A DNA stretch of 64,000 nucleotides from Roseovarius tolerans (lineage in GTDB: Bacteria > Pseudomonadota > Alphaproteobacteria > Rhodobacterales > Rhodobacteraceae), in the NCBI RefSeq assembly GCF_900109855.1, contig NZ_FOBO01000003.1:224257-288256 (forward strand), in the 5' to 3' direction. The position numbers were made by a program, and so were the translations under genes. Below the pieces are notes generated by a model, which saw only the letters and a list, made by a program, of their open reading frames with translations, did no database searches and was not told the DNA's origin. Shown one piece after another: positions 24,193-31,963 of this stretch (position 1 is the stretch's first letter; the number at the start of each line of letters is the position of its first letter).

Positions 24193-24972
24193 ATGGTTCA
24201 ACTCACACTCCCCAAGAATTCACGCATGGTGGCGGGCAAGACCTGGCCGAAGCCCGAGCCGGGCGGCACGATGCGCAAGTTCACGATCTATCGCTGGAAC
24301 CCGGATGACGGACAGAACCCGCGGGTTGATACCTATTTCGTCGATCTCGACGATTGCGGGCCGATGGTTCTGGATGCGCTGATCTACATCAAGAGCAAGA
24401 TCGATCCGACGCTGACCTTTCGCCGGTCGTGCCGCGAGGGGATCTGTGGCTCCTGTGCGATGAATATCGACGGGATCAACACGCTCGCGTGCATCTACGG
24501 GATGGACGAGGTCAAGGGCGACGTGAAGATCTACCCGCTGCCTCATATGCCGGTGGTCAAGGATCTCATTCCCGACCTCACGCATTTCTATGCGCAGCAT
24601 GAGAGCATCATGCCGTGGCTGGAGACCAAGACCAACCGGCCCGCGAAAGAGTGGAAGCAGTCGATCGAGGATCGCGAGAAGCTCGACGGGCTTTACGAAT
24701 GCGTGATGTGCGCCTGCTGTTCGACATCCTGCCCGTCCTATTGGTGGAACGGCGACAAGTACTTGGGGCCGGCGGCATTGCTGCATGCCTATCGCTGGAT
24801 CATCGATTCTCGCGACGAGGCGACGGGCGAGCGGCTGGACGATCTGGAAGATCCGTTCAAACTCTATCGGTGCCACACGATCATGAACTGCACCAAGACC
24901 TGCCCCAAGGGGTTGAACCCCGCCAAGGCGATTGCCGAGATCAAGAAGATCATGGTCGAACGGCACGTGTGA
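24193..24972 (+). CDS. sdhB: Succinate dehydrogenase iron-sulfur subunit
   Basis: 259 residues carrying three Fe-S clusters: [2Fe-2S] ligands in [21 protein letters not shown], then [17 protein letters not shown] and [17 protein letters not shown] for the [4Fe-4S] and [3Fe-4S] clusters. Passes electrons from SdhA to quinone. Normal length. A hairpin terminator follows at 24991-25023. Confidence 0.98.
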   Translation: MVQLTLPKNSRMVAGKTWPKPEPGGTMRKFTIYRWNPDDGQNPRVDTYFVDLDDCGPMVLDALIYIKSKIDPTLTFRRSCREGICGSCAMNIDGINTLACIYGMDEVKGDVKIYPLPHMPVVKDLIPDLTHFYAQHESIMPWLETKTNRPAKEWKQSIEDREKLDGLYECVMCACCSTSCPSYWWNGDKYLGPAALLHAYRWIIDSRDEATGERLDDLEDPFKLYRCHTIMNCTKTCPKGLNPAKAIAEIKKIMVERHV

Positions 24973-24990
24973 GGCCGCGTGCACGGGTTT

Positions 24991-25023
24991 CAAGAGGCTC
25001 CGGCATCGTGCCGGAGCCTCTTG
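24991..25023. terminator. Terminator hairpin after sdhB
   Basis: Perfect 15-bp stem starting CAAGAGGCTCCGGCA with a 3-nt TCG loop. Only a short T-rich tail follows (TTGCGTTGC), so some read-through into the 49-aa gene may occur. Confidence 0.7.
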
Positions 25024-25119
25024 CGTTGCAAATCCTGCATGGCCAGCATGCAGGTTTGTCGGTTTTTCGCCGCAGTGCAGAAGACTACCTTTGTCCTGTC
25101 CGAAAAATGGAGAAAAGCA

Positions 25120-25269
25120 ATGGCTTACCCGGTCGAGAAACCCGTGACCCCGATCTCCGCGCTGCCCGATTGGGTCGAGGTCTATTACAACCCCGAGGCC
25201 CTCGCGAACCGGCCCGAGGCTCCCACCTTGGGTGTGCTGGAGCAGATGTACGCCTATTACGACGGCTAA
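25120..25269 (+). CDS. Small acidic protein, 49 aa
   Basis: Starts MAYPVEKPVTPISALPDWVE at ATG 25120 behind GGAGAAAAGC. 49 residues, acidic, no cysteine and no membrane helix; aromatic-rich ends (VEVYYNPEAL and EQMYAYYDG). It lies just beyond the sdhB terminator in the same direction and is convergent with an acetyltransferase (5-bp gap). Family not recognised; the high aromatic content and tight fit argue for a real gene. Confidence 0.6.
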   Translation: MAYPVEKPVTPISALPDWVEVYYNPEALANRPEAPTLGVLEQMYAYYDG

Positions 25270-25274
25270 GCGGG

Positions 25275-25811
25275 TTACCAGAAGGCCGGGTCGCTCAGGG
25301 CGGGGGCGCAGGTGACGCGCCCCTTGAGCGGCGCAAGCGGCTGATCGGTCAAAGATTGCGCGAGCCCGCCCTCAGGCTGCGATAGCGGATACGGAGCGGG
25401 CACGTCGCCCACCGTGACGGGCTCAAAGCCCACCCGCCCGTAAAACTCGGGATCGCCGTAGGTGACTGCGACCTCCGCGTCCGCCGCGCGCAGCGCCGCA
25501 AGTGCCTCTGCGAGCATTTGTTGCCCGATACCCTGACCCTGCCGGTCAAGGGCCACGGCAACGGGCGAGAGCAGGTAGGCAAGGCGCGTGTCGCCAGCGT
25601 GGTACAGGCGAGTGAAAATGCAGGCCCCGACAAGGCCGCCATCGTCGGCGGTAAAGACGGTCGGGTCAGCCTCGTCGGTCGTCGTCATCAGGTCGCGGGC
25701 GAGCCTGCCGACTGATGCACCCTCCTCTGCGCCCTCGGAGGCGGTGTAAGCGGTCTTGAAGAGATCAGCAATCTCTGTCTCGCGGCCCGTGCCGCCGGAT
25801 GTGATCTGCAT
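25275..25811 (-). CDS. GNAT-family N-acetyltransferase
   Basis: 178 residues from ATG 25811 (MQITSGGTGRETEIADLFKT). Acetyl-CoA motif LLSPVAVALDRQGQGIGQQM and the following GDPEFYGRVGFEPV are typical of a YhbS/predicted N-acetyltransferase group. An upstream in-frame start at 25895 adds an arginine-rich run and is not preferred. Convergent with the small gene after sdhB. Substrate unknown. Confidence 0.87.
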   Translation of the reverse strand: MQITSGGTGRETEIADLFKTAYTASEGAEEGASVGRLARDLMTTTDEADPTVFTADDGGLVGACIFTRLYHAGDTRLAYLLSPVAVALDRQGQGIGQQMLAEALAALRAADAEVAVTYGDPEFYGRVGFEPVTVGDVPAPYPLSQPEGGLAQSLTDQPLAPLKGRVTCAPALSDPAFW

Positions 25812-25977
25812 TTGCCTGCTGCCCTTGTGGTGTGCGAGATCCTGCCATGACAGCCCGCGCTGGGGAAGCCGTGCCGAAGGAGAGCGGTGCCGCAATGTGA
25901 TCGCCGGGCCAAATGCGCCGGGGTTTTCATTTGCTGCCTCATGTCAGAGGATCGCGCCCAACACAGGAGAGACCGAT

Positions 25978-26067
25978 ATGCCGCTATTGCCGAGCCTGCC
26001 AGTCCCCGCGCATATGATGGACCCGAGCGCGCGCTTCAACGTGATGAACCGGATCATCGAGGGCTGA
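25978..26067 (+). CDS. Possible 29-residue small protein
   Basis: ATG 25978 follows CAGGAGAG at good spacing and opens MPLLPSLPVPAHMMDPSARF, ending VMNRIIEG. Five bp later the 69-aa membrane gene begins, in the same direction. The ribosome site and coupling are the main support; composition is hydrophobic-proline-rich. It may be a genuine small protein or a leader that couples translation to the next gene. Confidence 0.4.
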   Translation: MPLLPSLPVPAHMMDPSARFNVMNRIIEG

Positions 26068-26072
26068 GCCGC

Positions 26073-26282
26073 ATGATCGTTGTCGTCGGGCTGATCGTTG
26101 CCTTTATCCTCGTGCTGATCTTTTCCAACCGCGCGACGCGGGCGTGCCGGTGGCGGGAATACCGGGTGAGCGGGTGCGATCTGCGGCGGCGCTGGCATTG
26201 CGTGGCTTGCGGGGCGGAGGTCTTTACATCCGACGGGACCGCGCCGAAGGTCTGTCATGCCCCCGGTCGCAAGAGGACGTGA
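26073..26282 (+). CDS. Small membrane protein with zinc-ribbon-like cysteines
   Basis: 69 residues. One N-terminal membrane helix (MIVVVGLIVAFILVLIFS) followed by a basic cytoplasmic part with five cysteines: RACRW, SGCDL, WHCVACG and KVCHA. The CVAC plus later C/H pair could bind zinc. Ends 5 bp before the DUF1989 gene and runs the same way, so the two are probably co-transcribed. Family not recognised. Confidence 0.55.
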   Translation: MIVVVGLIVAFILVLIFSNRATRACRWREYRVSGCDLRRRWHCVACGAEVFTSDGTAPKVCHAPGRKRT

Positions 26283-26287
26283 CATAG

Positions 26288-27133
26288 ATGAGCCAAGCCC
26301 CCGCCGATGCCGCCGCCCGCCGCGCCGTGGCCCCTGTGATCTGCTATCCCAACGACACGCTGCCGGTGCCCGATCTGGCGCTCTATGCGGCGGCGCGCGA
26401 GGGGGCGGAGAAGATCGCCGAAGTGGTGGTGCCGCCGCGTGAGGCGGCCTGCTTTCGCGTGGGCGCGGGTGAGTTTTTCCGGATCAGCAGCGTCGAGGGG
26501 CCGCAGGTGGGCGATCTCAACCTGTGGAACGCGAATGACCTGACGGAGCGGTTCTATTCCGGCAAGACGCGGGCGCTGCATGGCACCCATGTCACCACCG
26601 GCGAGCGGCTCTGGTCGTCGTTCCCGCATCTGCGCGCCATGGCGACGATCGTCGCGGATACGTTGGAGTGGTACGGGATCGACGCGTTTGGCGGCTCGGT
26701 GCATGACGTGATCGGCACGCGCTGCGATCCTTATACCGGCAATCTGCTGTCGGGGGTGCAGTATCACCATTGCTGCCATTCCAACCTGACGCGCGCGGTG
26801 GCGGAGGAGTTGGGGGTGTCGCTGCCCGAGGCGGAGGGGCATGTGCATGACGTGCTCAACGTCTTCATGTGCACCGGCTTTACCCGCGATACCGGGCAGT
26901 ATTTCATGAAGGCGAGCCCGGTGCGGCCCGGGGATTACCTGGAGTTCTTTGCCGAGATCGACCTCTTGGGGGCGTTGAGTGCGTGTCCGGGCGGGGATTG
27001 TTCGGCGGAGCATACGAGCGATTCCGCCGCCTGCCATCCGCTGCTGGTCGAGGTGTTCCGGCCTGTGGAGGGGGCGTTGCGCGGCTGGCAGAGCCCGGCG
27101 CGCAACGGGTATGATCGCAGTCATGGGGGGTGA
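26288..27133 (+). CDS. DUF1989 / urea carboxylase-associated family protein
   Basis: 281 residues matching the DUF1989 family usually encoded beside urea carboxylase. The core shows VPPREAACFRVGAGEFFRI, GDLNLWNANDLTERF, then YHHCCHSNLTRAVAEELG and VMCTGFTRDTG-like segments with conserved His and Cys that likely bind a metal. No urea carboxylase or allophanate hydrolase lies next to it here, so the substrate is open. It follows a small membrane gene and is followed by the 92-bp repeat. The family may act in carboxyguanidine or urea breakdown; that is known for relatives, not shown here. Confidence 0.82.
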   Translation: MSQAPADAAARRAVAPVICYPNDTLPVPDLALYAAAREGAEKIAEVVVPPREAACFRVGAGEFFRISSVEGPQVGDLNLWNANDLTERFYSGKTRALHGTHVTTGERLWSSFPHLRAMATIVADTLEWYGIDAFGGSVHDVIGTRCDPYTGNLLSGVQYHHCCHSNLTRAVAEELGVSLPEAEGHVHDVLNVFMCTGFTRDTGQYFMKASPVRPGDYLEFFAEIDLLGALSACPGGDCSAEHTSDSAACHPLLVEVFRPVEGALRGWQSPARNGYDRSHGG

Positions 27134-27173
27134 TGGGGTGGGAATGGTCTGATGCTGCCGTTGACGTCTAGAC

Positions 27174-27265
27174 CCAATGCGCGGAATCAAGGTGCCGCAG
27201 GCACCGCCGCGCAGCGCCCGACCGCCCCCTCGGGCGGGCGCTTTTGCAACGTATCAAGCCATTGA
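27174..27265. repeat. 92-bp perfect repeat, copy 1
   Basis: Identical over 92 of 92 bases to 63909-64000, same orientation. Contains a nested hairpin (GCGCGG / CCGCGC enclosing GGTGCC-GCA-GGCACC) and a second one (GCGCCCG...CGGGCGC) followed by TTTT, which looks like a terminator. Lies between the DUF1989 gene and the convergent barrel gene. The two copies differ immediately left of the repeat, so the left boundary is real. Confidence 0.85.
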
Positions 27266-27324
27266 TAACGCGGGAGTGTTTGGCTGGCATAAAGTGCGGT
27301 CCACCGAGGCTGCTGCGCCCACCC

Positions 27325-27344
27325 GGCGGTCGGGCACTGCGCGG
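27325..27344 (-). repeat. Inverted partial copy of the repeat
   Basis: 19 of 20 bases match the reverse complement of 27207-27226 inside copy 1. Flanking bases (GCGCCCACCCG) also resemble the element with a 5-nt gap. Copy 1 and this piece could pair as a long stem, or this is a decayed member of the same family. Confidence 0.6.
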
Positions 27345-27393
27345 CTCCTAAAGCGTCGCGTTCAACACCCGCTCACGGCCAATCTCCACCCTC

Positions 27394-28509
27394 CTAGAAC
27401 GGCTTGCGCCAGGCGAGGGCGAAGCTCCAGTCGGTTTCGGACTGCACGCCGTTGAGATCCTGATGGATCGGCAGGCCCAGTTCAAAGCCGATCAGGTGGC
27501 CTTTCAGCGGCCCCTTGCGGGGTGTGATGTCGGCCCCGGCATAGAGCGTCACGTAGCGCCCGCCGTAATTCTGCGGATCGGCACCGAGTGACGGCCCCAT
27601 GATCTGCGGATCGCGCCCGTGGATGTGATCGGCATAGCGATATTCGAGCCGACCCGAGTAGCTGATCCATGGGGCCGCGCGGTAGCTGAGCCAGCCGGTG
27701 AGTGCCGCCTCATGGCCCTGCCGATACCCGGCGTGGTTGCGGTCGAGCCGCAGGATGCCGCGCAGCTGCCCGCCCCAGTTCATCGCACCACGCCCGCTCT
27801 CCCATGTCAGGCTGGGATGCAAATCGTAGGTGCCCGAGCCAAGCTGCATCGAATAGGCGAGCCGCATGGTGGGGGTGGTGCCCATCGGGCTGAGCATCTG
27901 GCCGGTTTCGGTGATCGAGCCCGTGGGCAGGCTGAGCCCGAGGCCGAGCGCGGCGCGGCTGCGCCCGGCCTTGTGCAGCGACCAGAGCGCGCCGAGACGG
28001 AGATCGCCGAGACCCTCTGAGCTGGCAGTGTTCTGGCCGAGGACCGTGGTGCCGGTGGGACCGGCATAGGTGCGCATGGTCATGGATTTGCGGATATAGG
28101 GCAGCATGCCCATCAGCGTGAGGCGGTCGCTGACGCCGTACATCGCGCCCAGCATGTGCATCTGGCCGGTCATCTCGACCGGGGCCATGCGGATGGTGGG
28201 GGGTTGGCCGGGCATGCCTGCAAAGGCATTGGGCACCGTCGTGACCAGCGTCGCGGCGTCGAGATCATCGGTGCCGGAGCGGATGCCCGACATCGACATC
28301 GCGCCCAGCCGGTAGGTCAGAACCACACGGCCCTCGGGCAGCTGGTGGCGGCCCGGCAGGCCGACGGGGCCGTGATGGTGCATATGGTGGTGGCCCCGGG
28401 GCATCTTGCCGTCGGTCTGCATGGTCATCGGCGGCATGGTCTGGGCCGTGGCCACGGTGGCCAGCAGCCCGGCGCAGGCGAGAGCCGCGCCAAGGGTTCG
28501 TTTGAGCAT
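27394..28509 (-). CDS. Outer-membrane beta-barrel protein, metal-associated (paralogue 1)
   Basis: 371 residues with a signal peptide (LGAALACAGLLATVATA, cleavage near 22), then a Met/His-rich stretch (TMPPMTMQTDGKMPRGHH, then HMHHH) that could bind copper or another metal. The rest is a series of alternating strands (VVLTYRLGAMSMSG, GAMYGVSDRLTLMGMLPYI, LGLGLSLPTGSI) and ends in WRKPF, with the C-terminal Phe typical of barrels recognised by the Bam complex. Similar to the phenol-degradation meta-pathway type of barrel by pattern. Strong similarity to the gene at 29085-30218. Last gene of a doubled module. Confidence 0.7.
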   Translation of the reverse strand: MLKRTLGAALACAGLLATVATAQTMPPMTMQTDGKMPRGHHHMHHHGPVGLPGRHQLPEGRVVLTYRLGAMSMSGIRSGTDDLDAATLVTTVPNAFAGMPGQPPTIRMAPVEMTGQMHMLGAMYGVSDRLTLMGMLPYIRKSMTMRTYAGPTGTTVLGQNTASSEGLGDLRLGALWSLHKAGRSRAALGLGLSLPTGSITETGQMLSPMGTTPTMRLAYSMQLGSGTYDLHPSLTWESGRGAMNWGGQLRGILRLDRNHAGYRQGHEAALTGWLSYRAAPWISYSGRLEYRYADHIHGRDPQIMGPSLGADPQNYGGRYVTLYAGADITPRKGPLKGHLIGFELGLPIHQDLNGVQSETDWSFALAWRKPF

Positions 28510-28579
28510 TGTGTCGTCCTTTGAGAACGGGCGCGCAGGGGCGGCCCGGTGATCTGTCGTGATGGGGGTCAGGGTCAGA

Positions 28580-28963
28580 TCAGGCGATCGGGGGCGCGCG
28601 GGGCTGATGGGCGGGTGCCGTGGGCCGCGTCACGCGGGCCGGGACGCCGGGCCGGACTGTCCGCGCGACCAGCTGCCCGCTGGGCGCCGGAACGGTGAGA
28701 TCGGGCAGATCAAGCGCGGCGGTGATCCCGAAGGCGGGACAGGGATCGTGGGCGGTGCCCTCGCCCGGATCCGCCGGGCTGTCGCCGCCGATGGGGATAT
28801 AGATGATGTCCGATCCGGTGCAGATCGCCATCATGCCGGGGCCGGGGGCACCGCCCGCCATGACCATCGGCAGAGCCATCACGCGCAGGGCAAGCACTAG
28901 TGCCAGAAGCACCGCGATGCCGCCGCGCGGCCAGACTGTCGAAATTTTGGGAATGGTCCGCAT
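28580..28963 (-). CDS. Small exported DUF2946-like protein (copy 1)
   Basis: 127 residues. N-terminal hydrophobic segment GGIAVLLALVLALRVMALPM (signal or anchor), then ICTGSDIIYIPIGG and DPCPAFG, and a proline-rich tail ending PRAPPIA. The Cys pattern IC...DPCP and tail resemble DUF2946, a family often found with copper and TonB genes. 70 bp before the barrel gene on the same strand. A similar small gene (30521-30970) precedes the other barrel. Confidence 0.55.
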   Translation of the reverse strand: MRTIPKISTVWPRGGIAVLLALVLALRVMALPMVMAGGAPGPGMMAICTGSDIIYIPIGGDSPADPGEGTAHDPCPAFGITAALDLPDLTVPAPSGQLVARTVRPGVPARVTRPTAPAHQPRAPPIA

Positions 28964-29084
28964 ACCTGCCCATCACTTGTTCGGGTCGGTTATATGCATG
29001 ATCACGATTTTGTGAAGTCGAAGCCGGACCCGTGGTCCGTTTTGCCGCAGGGGGTGCGCGGGGAACCCCGCGCACCTCTGTTAT

Positions 29085-30218
29085 TCAGAACGCGTATTGC
29101 CAGCCGAGCGAGGCGATCCAGTCAGTTTCCATCTGCGGGCCGTTTAGATCCTGATAGATCGGTACGCCGATCTCGGCGGCGAGGCGATGGCCGCGCAGCG
29201 CACCGCGCTGCGAGACGAGGTTCACCCCGGCAAAGAGGGTGATGGTGTCACCGCCGTAATTGTCCGGGTCGGCGGTTTGCACCGGGCCTGCGATCTGCGA
29301 GTCGCGGCCGCTGATATCGCCGACGGTCTTGGCCTCGATCCGGCCCGAGAGGCTGATCCAGGGCTTGGGCTGGATGCTGGCCCAGCCGATCAGCCGCGCC
29401 TCGTGGCCCAAACGGTAGCCTTCGTTCTTACCGGTGCGGATCACGCCGGAGAGTTGCGCGCCCCAGGCGGTATCGCCCGAGCGGGCGCTATAGGTGATGC
29501 CCGGCAGCAGGTCATAGGTGCCCGATCCGATCTGCATCGCGTAGGGCAGGCGGATATTGGGGCGTGCGCCATTGGGGGCGAGGATCGTGCCGCGCTCGGA
29601 GGTGGAACCGGTGGGCAGGCTGACCCCGAAATTCAGATGCCACTTGTGAGTGCCGCGCTCGGCGAGTCCGATCAGGGCCGACACCTTGAGATCGCCCCAG
29701 CCCTCGGACGAGGTGCGAAAGCCGCCCAGCAGGTTGGTGCCCGCGCCGCCCTGAAAGGTGATGTGGTCCATCTTCTTCTCGATATAGGGCAGCATCGCCA
29801 TCAGGGTGATGCGGTCATTGGGGGCGTACATCGCGCCGAACATGTGCATCTGCATCTGCATTTCGGTGGGCACGATGCGCAGCGTGGGCGGCTGGCCCGG
29901 CGCGCCGAAGAAGCGGTTGGGCACGGTGGTTGCGATGGTGGTGGGGCTGACATTGTCGTCACCGATGAGATTGCCCTGCATGTCCATGTGCATGAAGCGA
30001 TAGGACAGCATCACCTCGCCGGTCTTGTGGCGGTGTTCGCCCATCACGCCAATCGGGGCGTGACCGTCGGCGCGCAGCGGCGGCAGGTCGGTCGCGCTGA
30101 CGCGCAGCCCATCTTCGGGTGCTGGTGGCGCGTCTTCATGCGCCGTTGCGGGCAGTGTCGAAAGGCAAAGCGATAGGGCTGCGCAGAATGCACCTGCGCG
30201 CAGGAAAACCTGTGTCAT
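29085..30218 (-). CDS. Outer-membrane beta-barrel protein, metal-associated (paralogue 2)
   Basis: 377 residues with a signal peptide (FCAALSLCLSTLPATA, about 26 residues), then HEDAPPAPEDGLRV and a His/Met-rich strand zone (GEHRHKTGEVMLSYRFMHMD). Barrel-like strands and turns parallel the first copy (MHMFGAMYAPNDRITLMAML, SLPTGSTSERG, MQIGSGTYDLLPGI), and the protein ends in WQYAF. Aligns to the paralogue along its whole length, so one arose by duplication. Situated upstream of the small gene of copy 1. Confidence 0.72.
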   Translation of the reverse strand: MTQVFLRAGAFCAALSLCLSTLPATAHEDAPPAPEDGLRVSATDLPPLRADGHAPIGVMGEHRHKTGEVMLSYRFMHMDMQGNLIGDDNVSPTTIATTVPNRFFGAPGQPPTLRIVPTEMQMQMHMFGAMYAPNDRITLMAMLPYIEKKMDHITFQGGAGTNLLGGFRTSSEGWGDLKVSALIGLAERGTHKWHLNFGVSLPTGSTSERGTILAPNGARPNIRLPYAMQIGSGTYDLLPGITYSARSGDTAWGAQLSGVIRTGKNEGYRLGHEARLIGWASIQPKPWISLSGRIEAKTVGDISGRDSQIAGPVQTADPDNYGGDTITLFAGVNLVSQRGALRGHRLAAEIGVPIYQDLNGPQMETDWIASLGWQYAF

Positions 30219-30520
30219 GGTCTTGGTCTCTTTGTGTTGGGGTCCGTCACCGGGCGCGCGGGGCTATGTGAGTGGCCCGGTTGGCACCTGCGGAATTCCT
30301 AGTGAAAATGGATTGGGTGATCTTGCCGTAAGGGGCTGGCATGGGCCGTTCAGGCCGGTCATCCCGGGTCTCGATTGTGTCCGTCTGCCCGCTGGAGAGG
30401 GCGTCGCGGTCGAGAACCTGAATGGGGAAAGCCCCGCACCGGATGTCCCGCTGGAGATGCATGCCGCCCCTGTGTGGGGGAACGGATGCACGGGGTGGGC
30501 CCGTCAGGCGCGCATGCCAG
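30219..30520. other. 302-bp gap with no supported gene
   Basis: Between the second barrel and the upstream small gene. Short frames occur on both strands but have neither a convincing ribosome site nor a family-like composition. The gap is GC-rich and would carry the leader or promoter of the barrel gene. Confidence 0.5.
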
Positions 30521-30970
30521 TTATCCCTGGGCAGGCAGGGGCGGCGCGCGCGGGCTGTAGGCCGCGCAGCGGGTCTGCGCGGCGGCGCAAGGCACGTCAG
30601 TGCGCGCCGCAATGTAGGAAAAGGCCATGATCCGCGCCGCCGGGTCGACCGAAAGGTCGGTCAGCGCGGCGGGCGATTTGAAGAACGGGCAGGGCGTGCT
30701 GAGATGCGGGCCGTCGTGATCATGCGCGGCCTCGGTCGGGTCGGGCTCTGCGGCATGGTCTTCGACGAGGCAAAGCTCTCCACCCAGTGCCAGCGCCTCG
30801 ATGCGCAGCGCCTCTTGCGCGCGCTCGGCGGCGCGGGCGGCATCGGCCAACTCGTGCTGGCAGTCGACGGCGGCTGCGGTGGCGACGCGCACGCTGAGCA
30901 GCACGATCAGAAGGGCCGGTGCGACACCGACCTTTCGCAAGCCTGCCATAAGTGCGCGTATGCTCAACAC
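30521..30970 (-). CDS. Small exported DUF2946-like protein (copy 2)
   Basis: 149 residues from GTG 30970, chosen because GGAG lies 8 bp ahead of it. Signal segment VGVAPALLIVLLSVRVATA, then Ala/Glu-rich sequence, an HDHDGPHLSTPCPFF site (His, Asp and Cys able to bind metal), three more Cys and a tail SPRAPPLPAQG. Shares the signal, CPxF and RAPP-tail layout with the 28580-28963 gene. First gene of a set transcribed small gene, barrel, small gene, barrel. Confidence 0.5.
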   Translation of the reverse strand: MLSIRALMAGLRKVGVAPALLIVLLSVRVATAAAVDCQHELADAARAAERAQEALRIEALALGGELCLVEDHAAEPDPTEAAHDHDGPHLSTPCPFFKSPAALTDLSVDPAARIMAFSYIAARTDVPCAAAQTRCAAYSPRAPPLPAQG

Positions 30971-31096
30971 ATCGAAATCTCCGAGCCGGAACGGCCGGGC
31001 TGGTCCAAAATCAAGCGCGGGAGCGAGTAATGAAGGAACCGCGCAGGAAAAGGTTAGCCAGCGATGCAAATTTCGTCAAGCCTGCGTGGCACGTGC

Positions 31097-31963
31097 CTAA
31101 CCCTTTTGACGTTGCCGCCAGAGGGTAAACAGCCCCGCCCCCACGATCAGCGCCGCGCCAAGCGCCACGTTGAGGCGGATGGTCTCGGAAAACACAAGGA
31201 TGCCGAGGGTGCTGGCAAAGACCAGTTGCAGATAGGCGAAGGGTTGCACCGCGCTCGCCTCGGCGACCTCGTAGCATTTGATCAGCGTGTAATGCCCCGC
31301 CGCCCCGGTGATGCAGAGCGCGCCCATCCAGACGCAGTCGGGGCCGGTCATCGGCTCCCAGAACCACGCGCCGACCGCCGTCATCGCGACCGAGCCCACC
31401 GTGCCGGTCCAGAAGAACGAGGTGGCCGCCGTGTCGCGCCGGGCGACATAGCGGGTGAGCAGGCCGTAGAGCGCGAACATCAGCGCCGCGATGAAGGGGA
31501 TGATGGCGGCGGGCTGGAACACGCCGAAGCCGGGTTCGAGGATGATGGTCACACCGACGAAGCCGACGGCGATGGCGGCCCATCTGCGCCAGCCGACGCT
31601 TTCGCCCAAAACCGGCCCTGAAAGGGCGGCGATCAGCAGCGGGTAGCAGGCAAAGACCGCGTGGCTCTCGACCAGACCGAGGAGGGTGAAGCCGTAGATC
31701 ATCACGCAAATCTCGGATACCAGAAGCACGGCGCGAAAGCCCTGCATCAGGGGCTGGGTGGTGGCGGAGGCGGCGCCCAGGCCACCCGCCTTGCGCGCGG
31801 CGATGGTAATCACGAAGGCGGCGAAGAACCAGTAACGGATCATCACCACCATGAAGACGTTGTATTCGCCTGCCAGATGCCGCGAGATGCCATCTTGCAC
31901 CGCGAAGATGAAGGTGGTCAGCACCATCAGCCAGATGCCGAGCCGGGTATTCTGGTCAGTCAT
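31097..31963 (-). CDS. EamA/DMT-family transporter
   Basis: 288 residues with ten membrane helices in two EamA repeats (LGIWLMVLTTFIFAVQDGIS at the start; VGFVGVTIILEPGFG before the second half; VFASTLGILVFSETIRLNVA near the end). Acts in the inner membrane, probably exporting or importing a small metabolite; substrate not readable. Overlaps the start of mnmD's stop by 4 bp (31960-31963) on the same strand, so co-transcribed. Confidence 0.9.
   Translation of the reverse strand: MTDQNTRLGIWLMVLTTFIFAVQDGISRHLAGEYNVFMVVMIRYWFFAAFVITIAARKAGGLGAASATTQPLMQGFRAVLLVSEICVMIYGFTLLGLVESHAVFACYPLLIAALSGPVLGESVGWRRWAAIAVGFVGVTIILEPGFGVFQPAAIIPFIAALMFALYGLLTRYVARRDTAATSFFWTGTVGSVAMTAVGAWFWEPMTGPDCVWMGALCITGAAGHYTLIKCYEVAEASAVQPFAYLQLVFASTLGILVFSETIRLNVALGAALIVGAGLFTLWRQRQKG

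Noticed and set aside
27177..27455. 92-codon frame starting in the repeat
   Set aside because: Translation of the structured repeat; the same peptide start appears at 63900 and there is no ribosome site.
30247..30612. Open frames in the gap between the second barrel and its small gene
   Set aside because: Arg/Pro-rich, no ribosome site, no similarity to either module partner.
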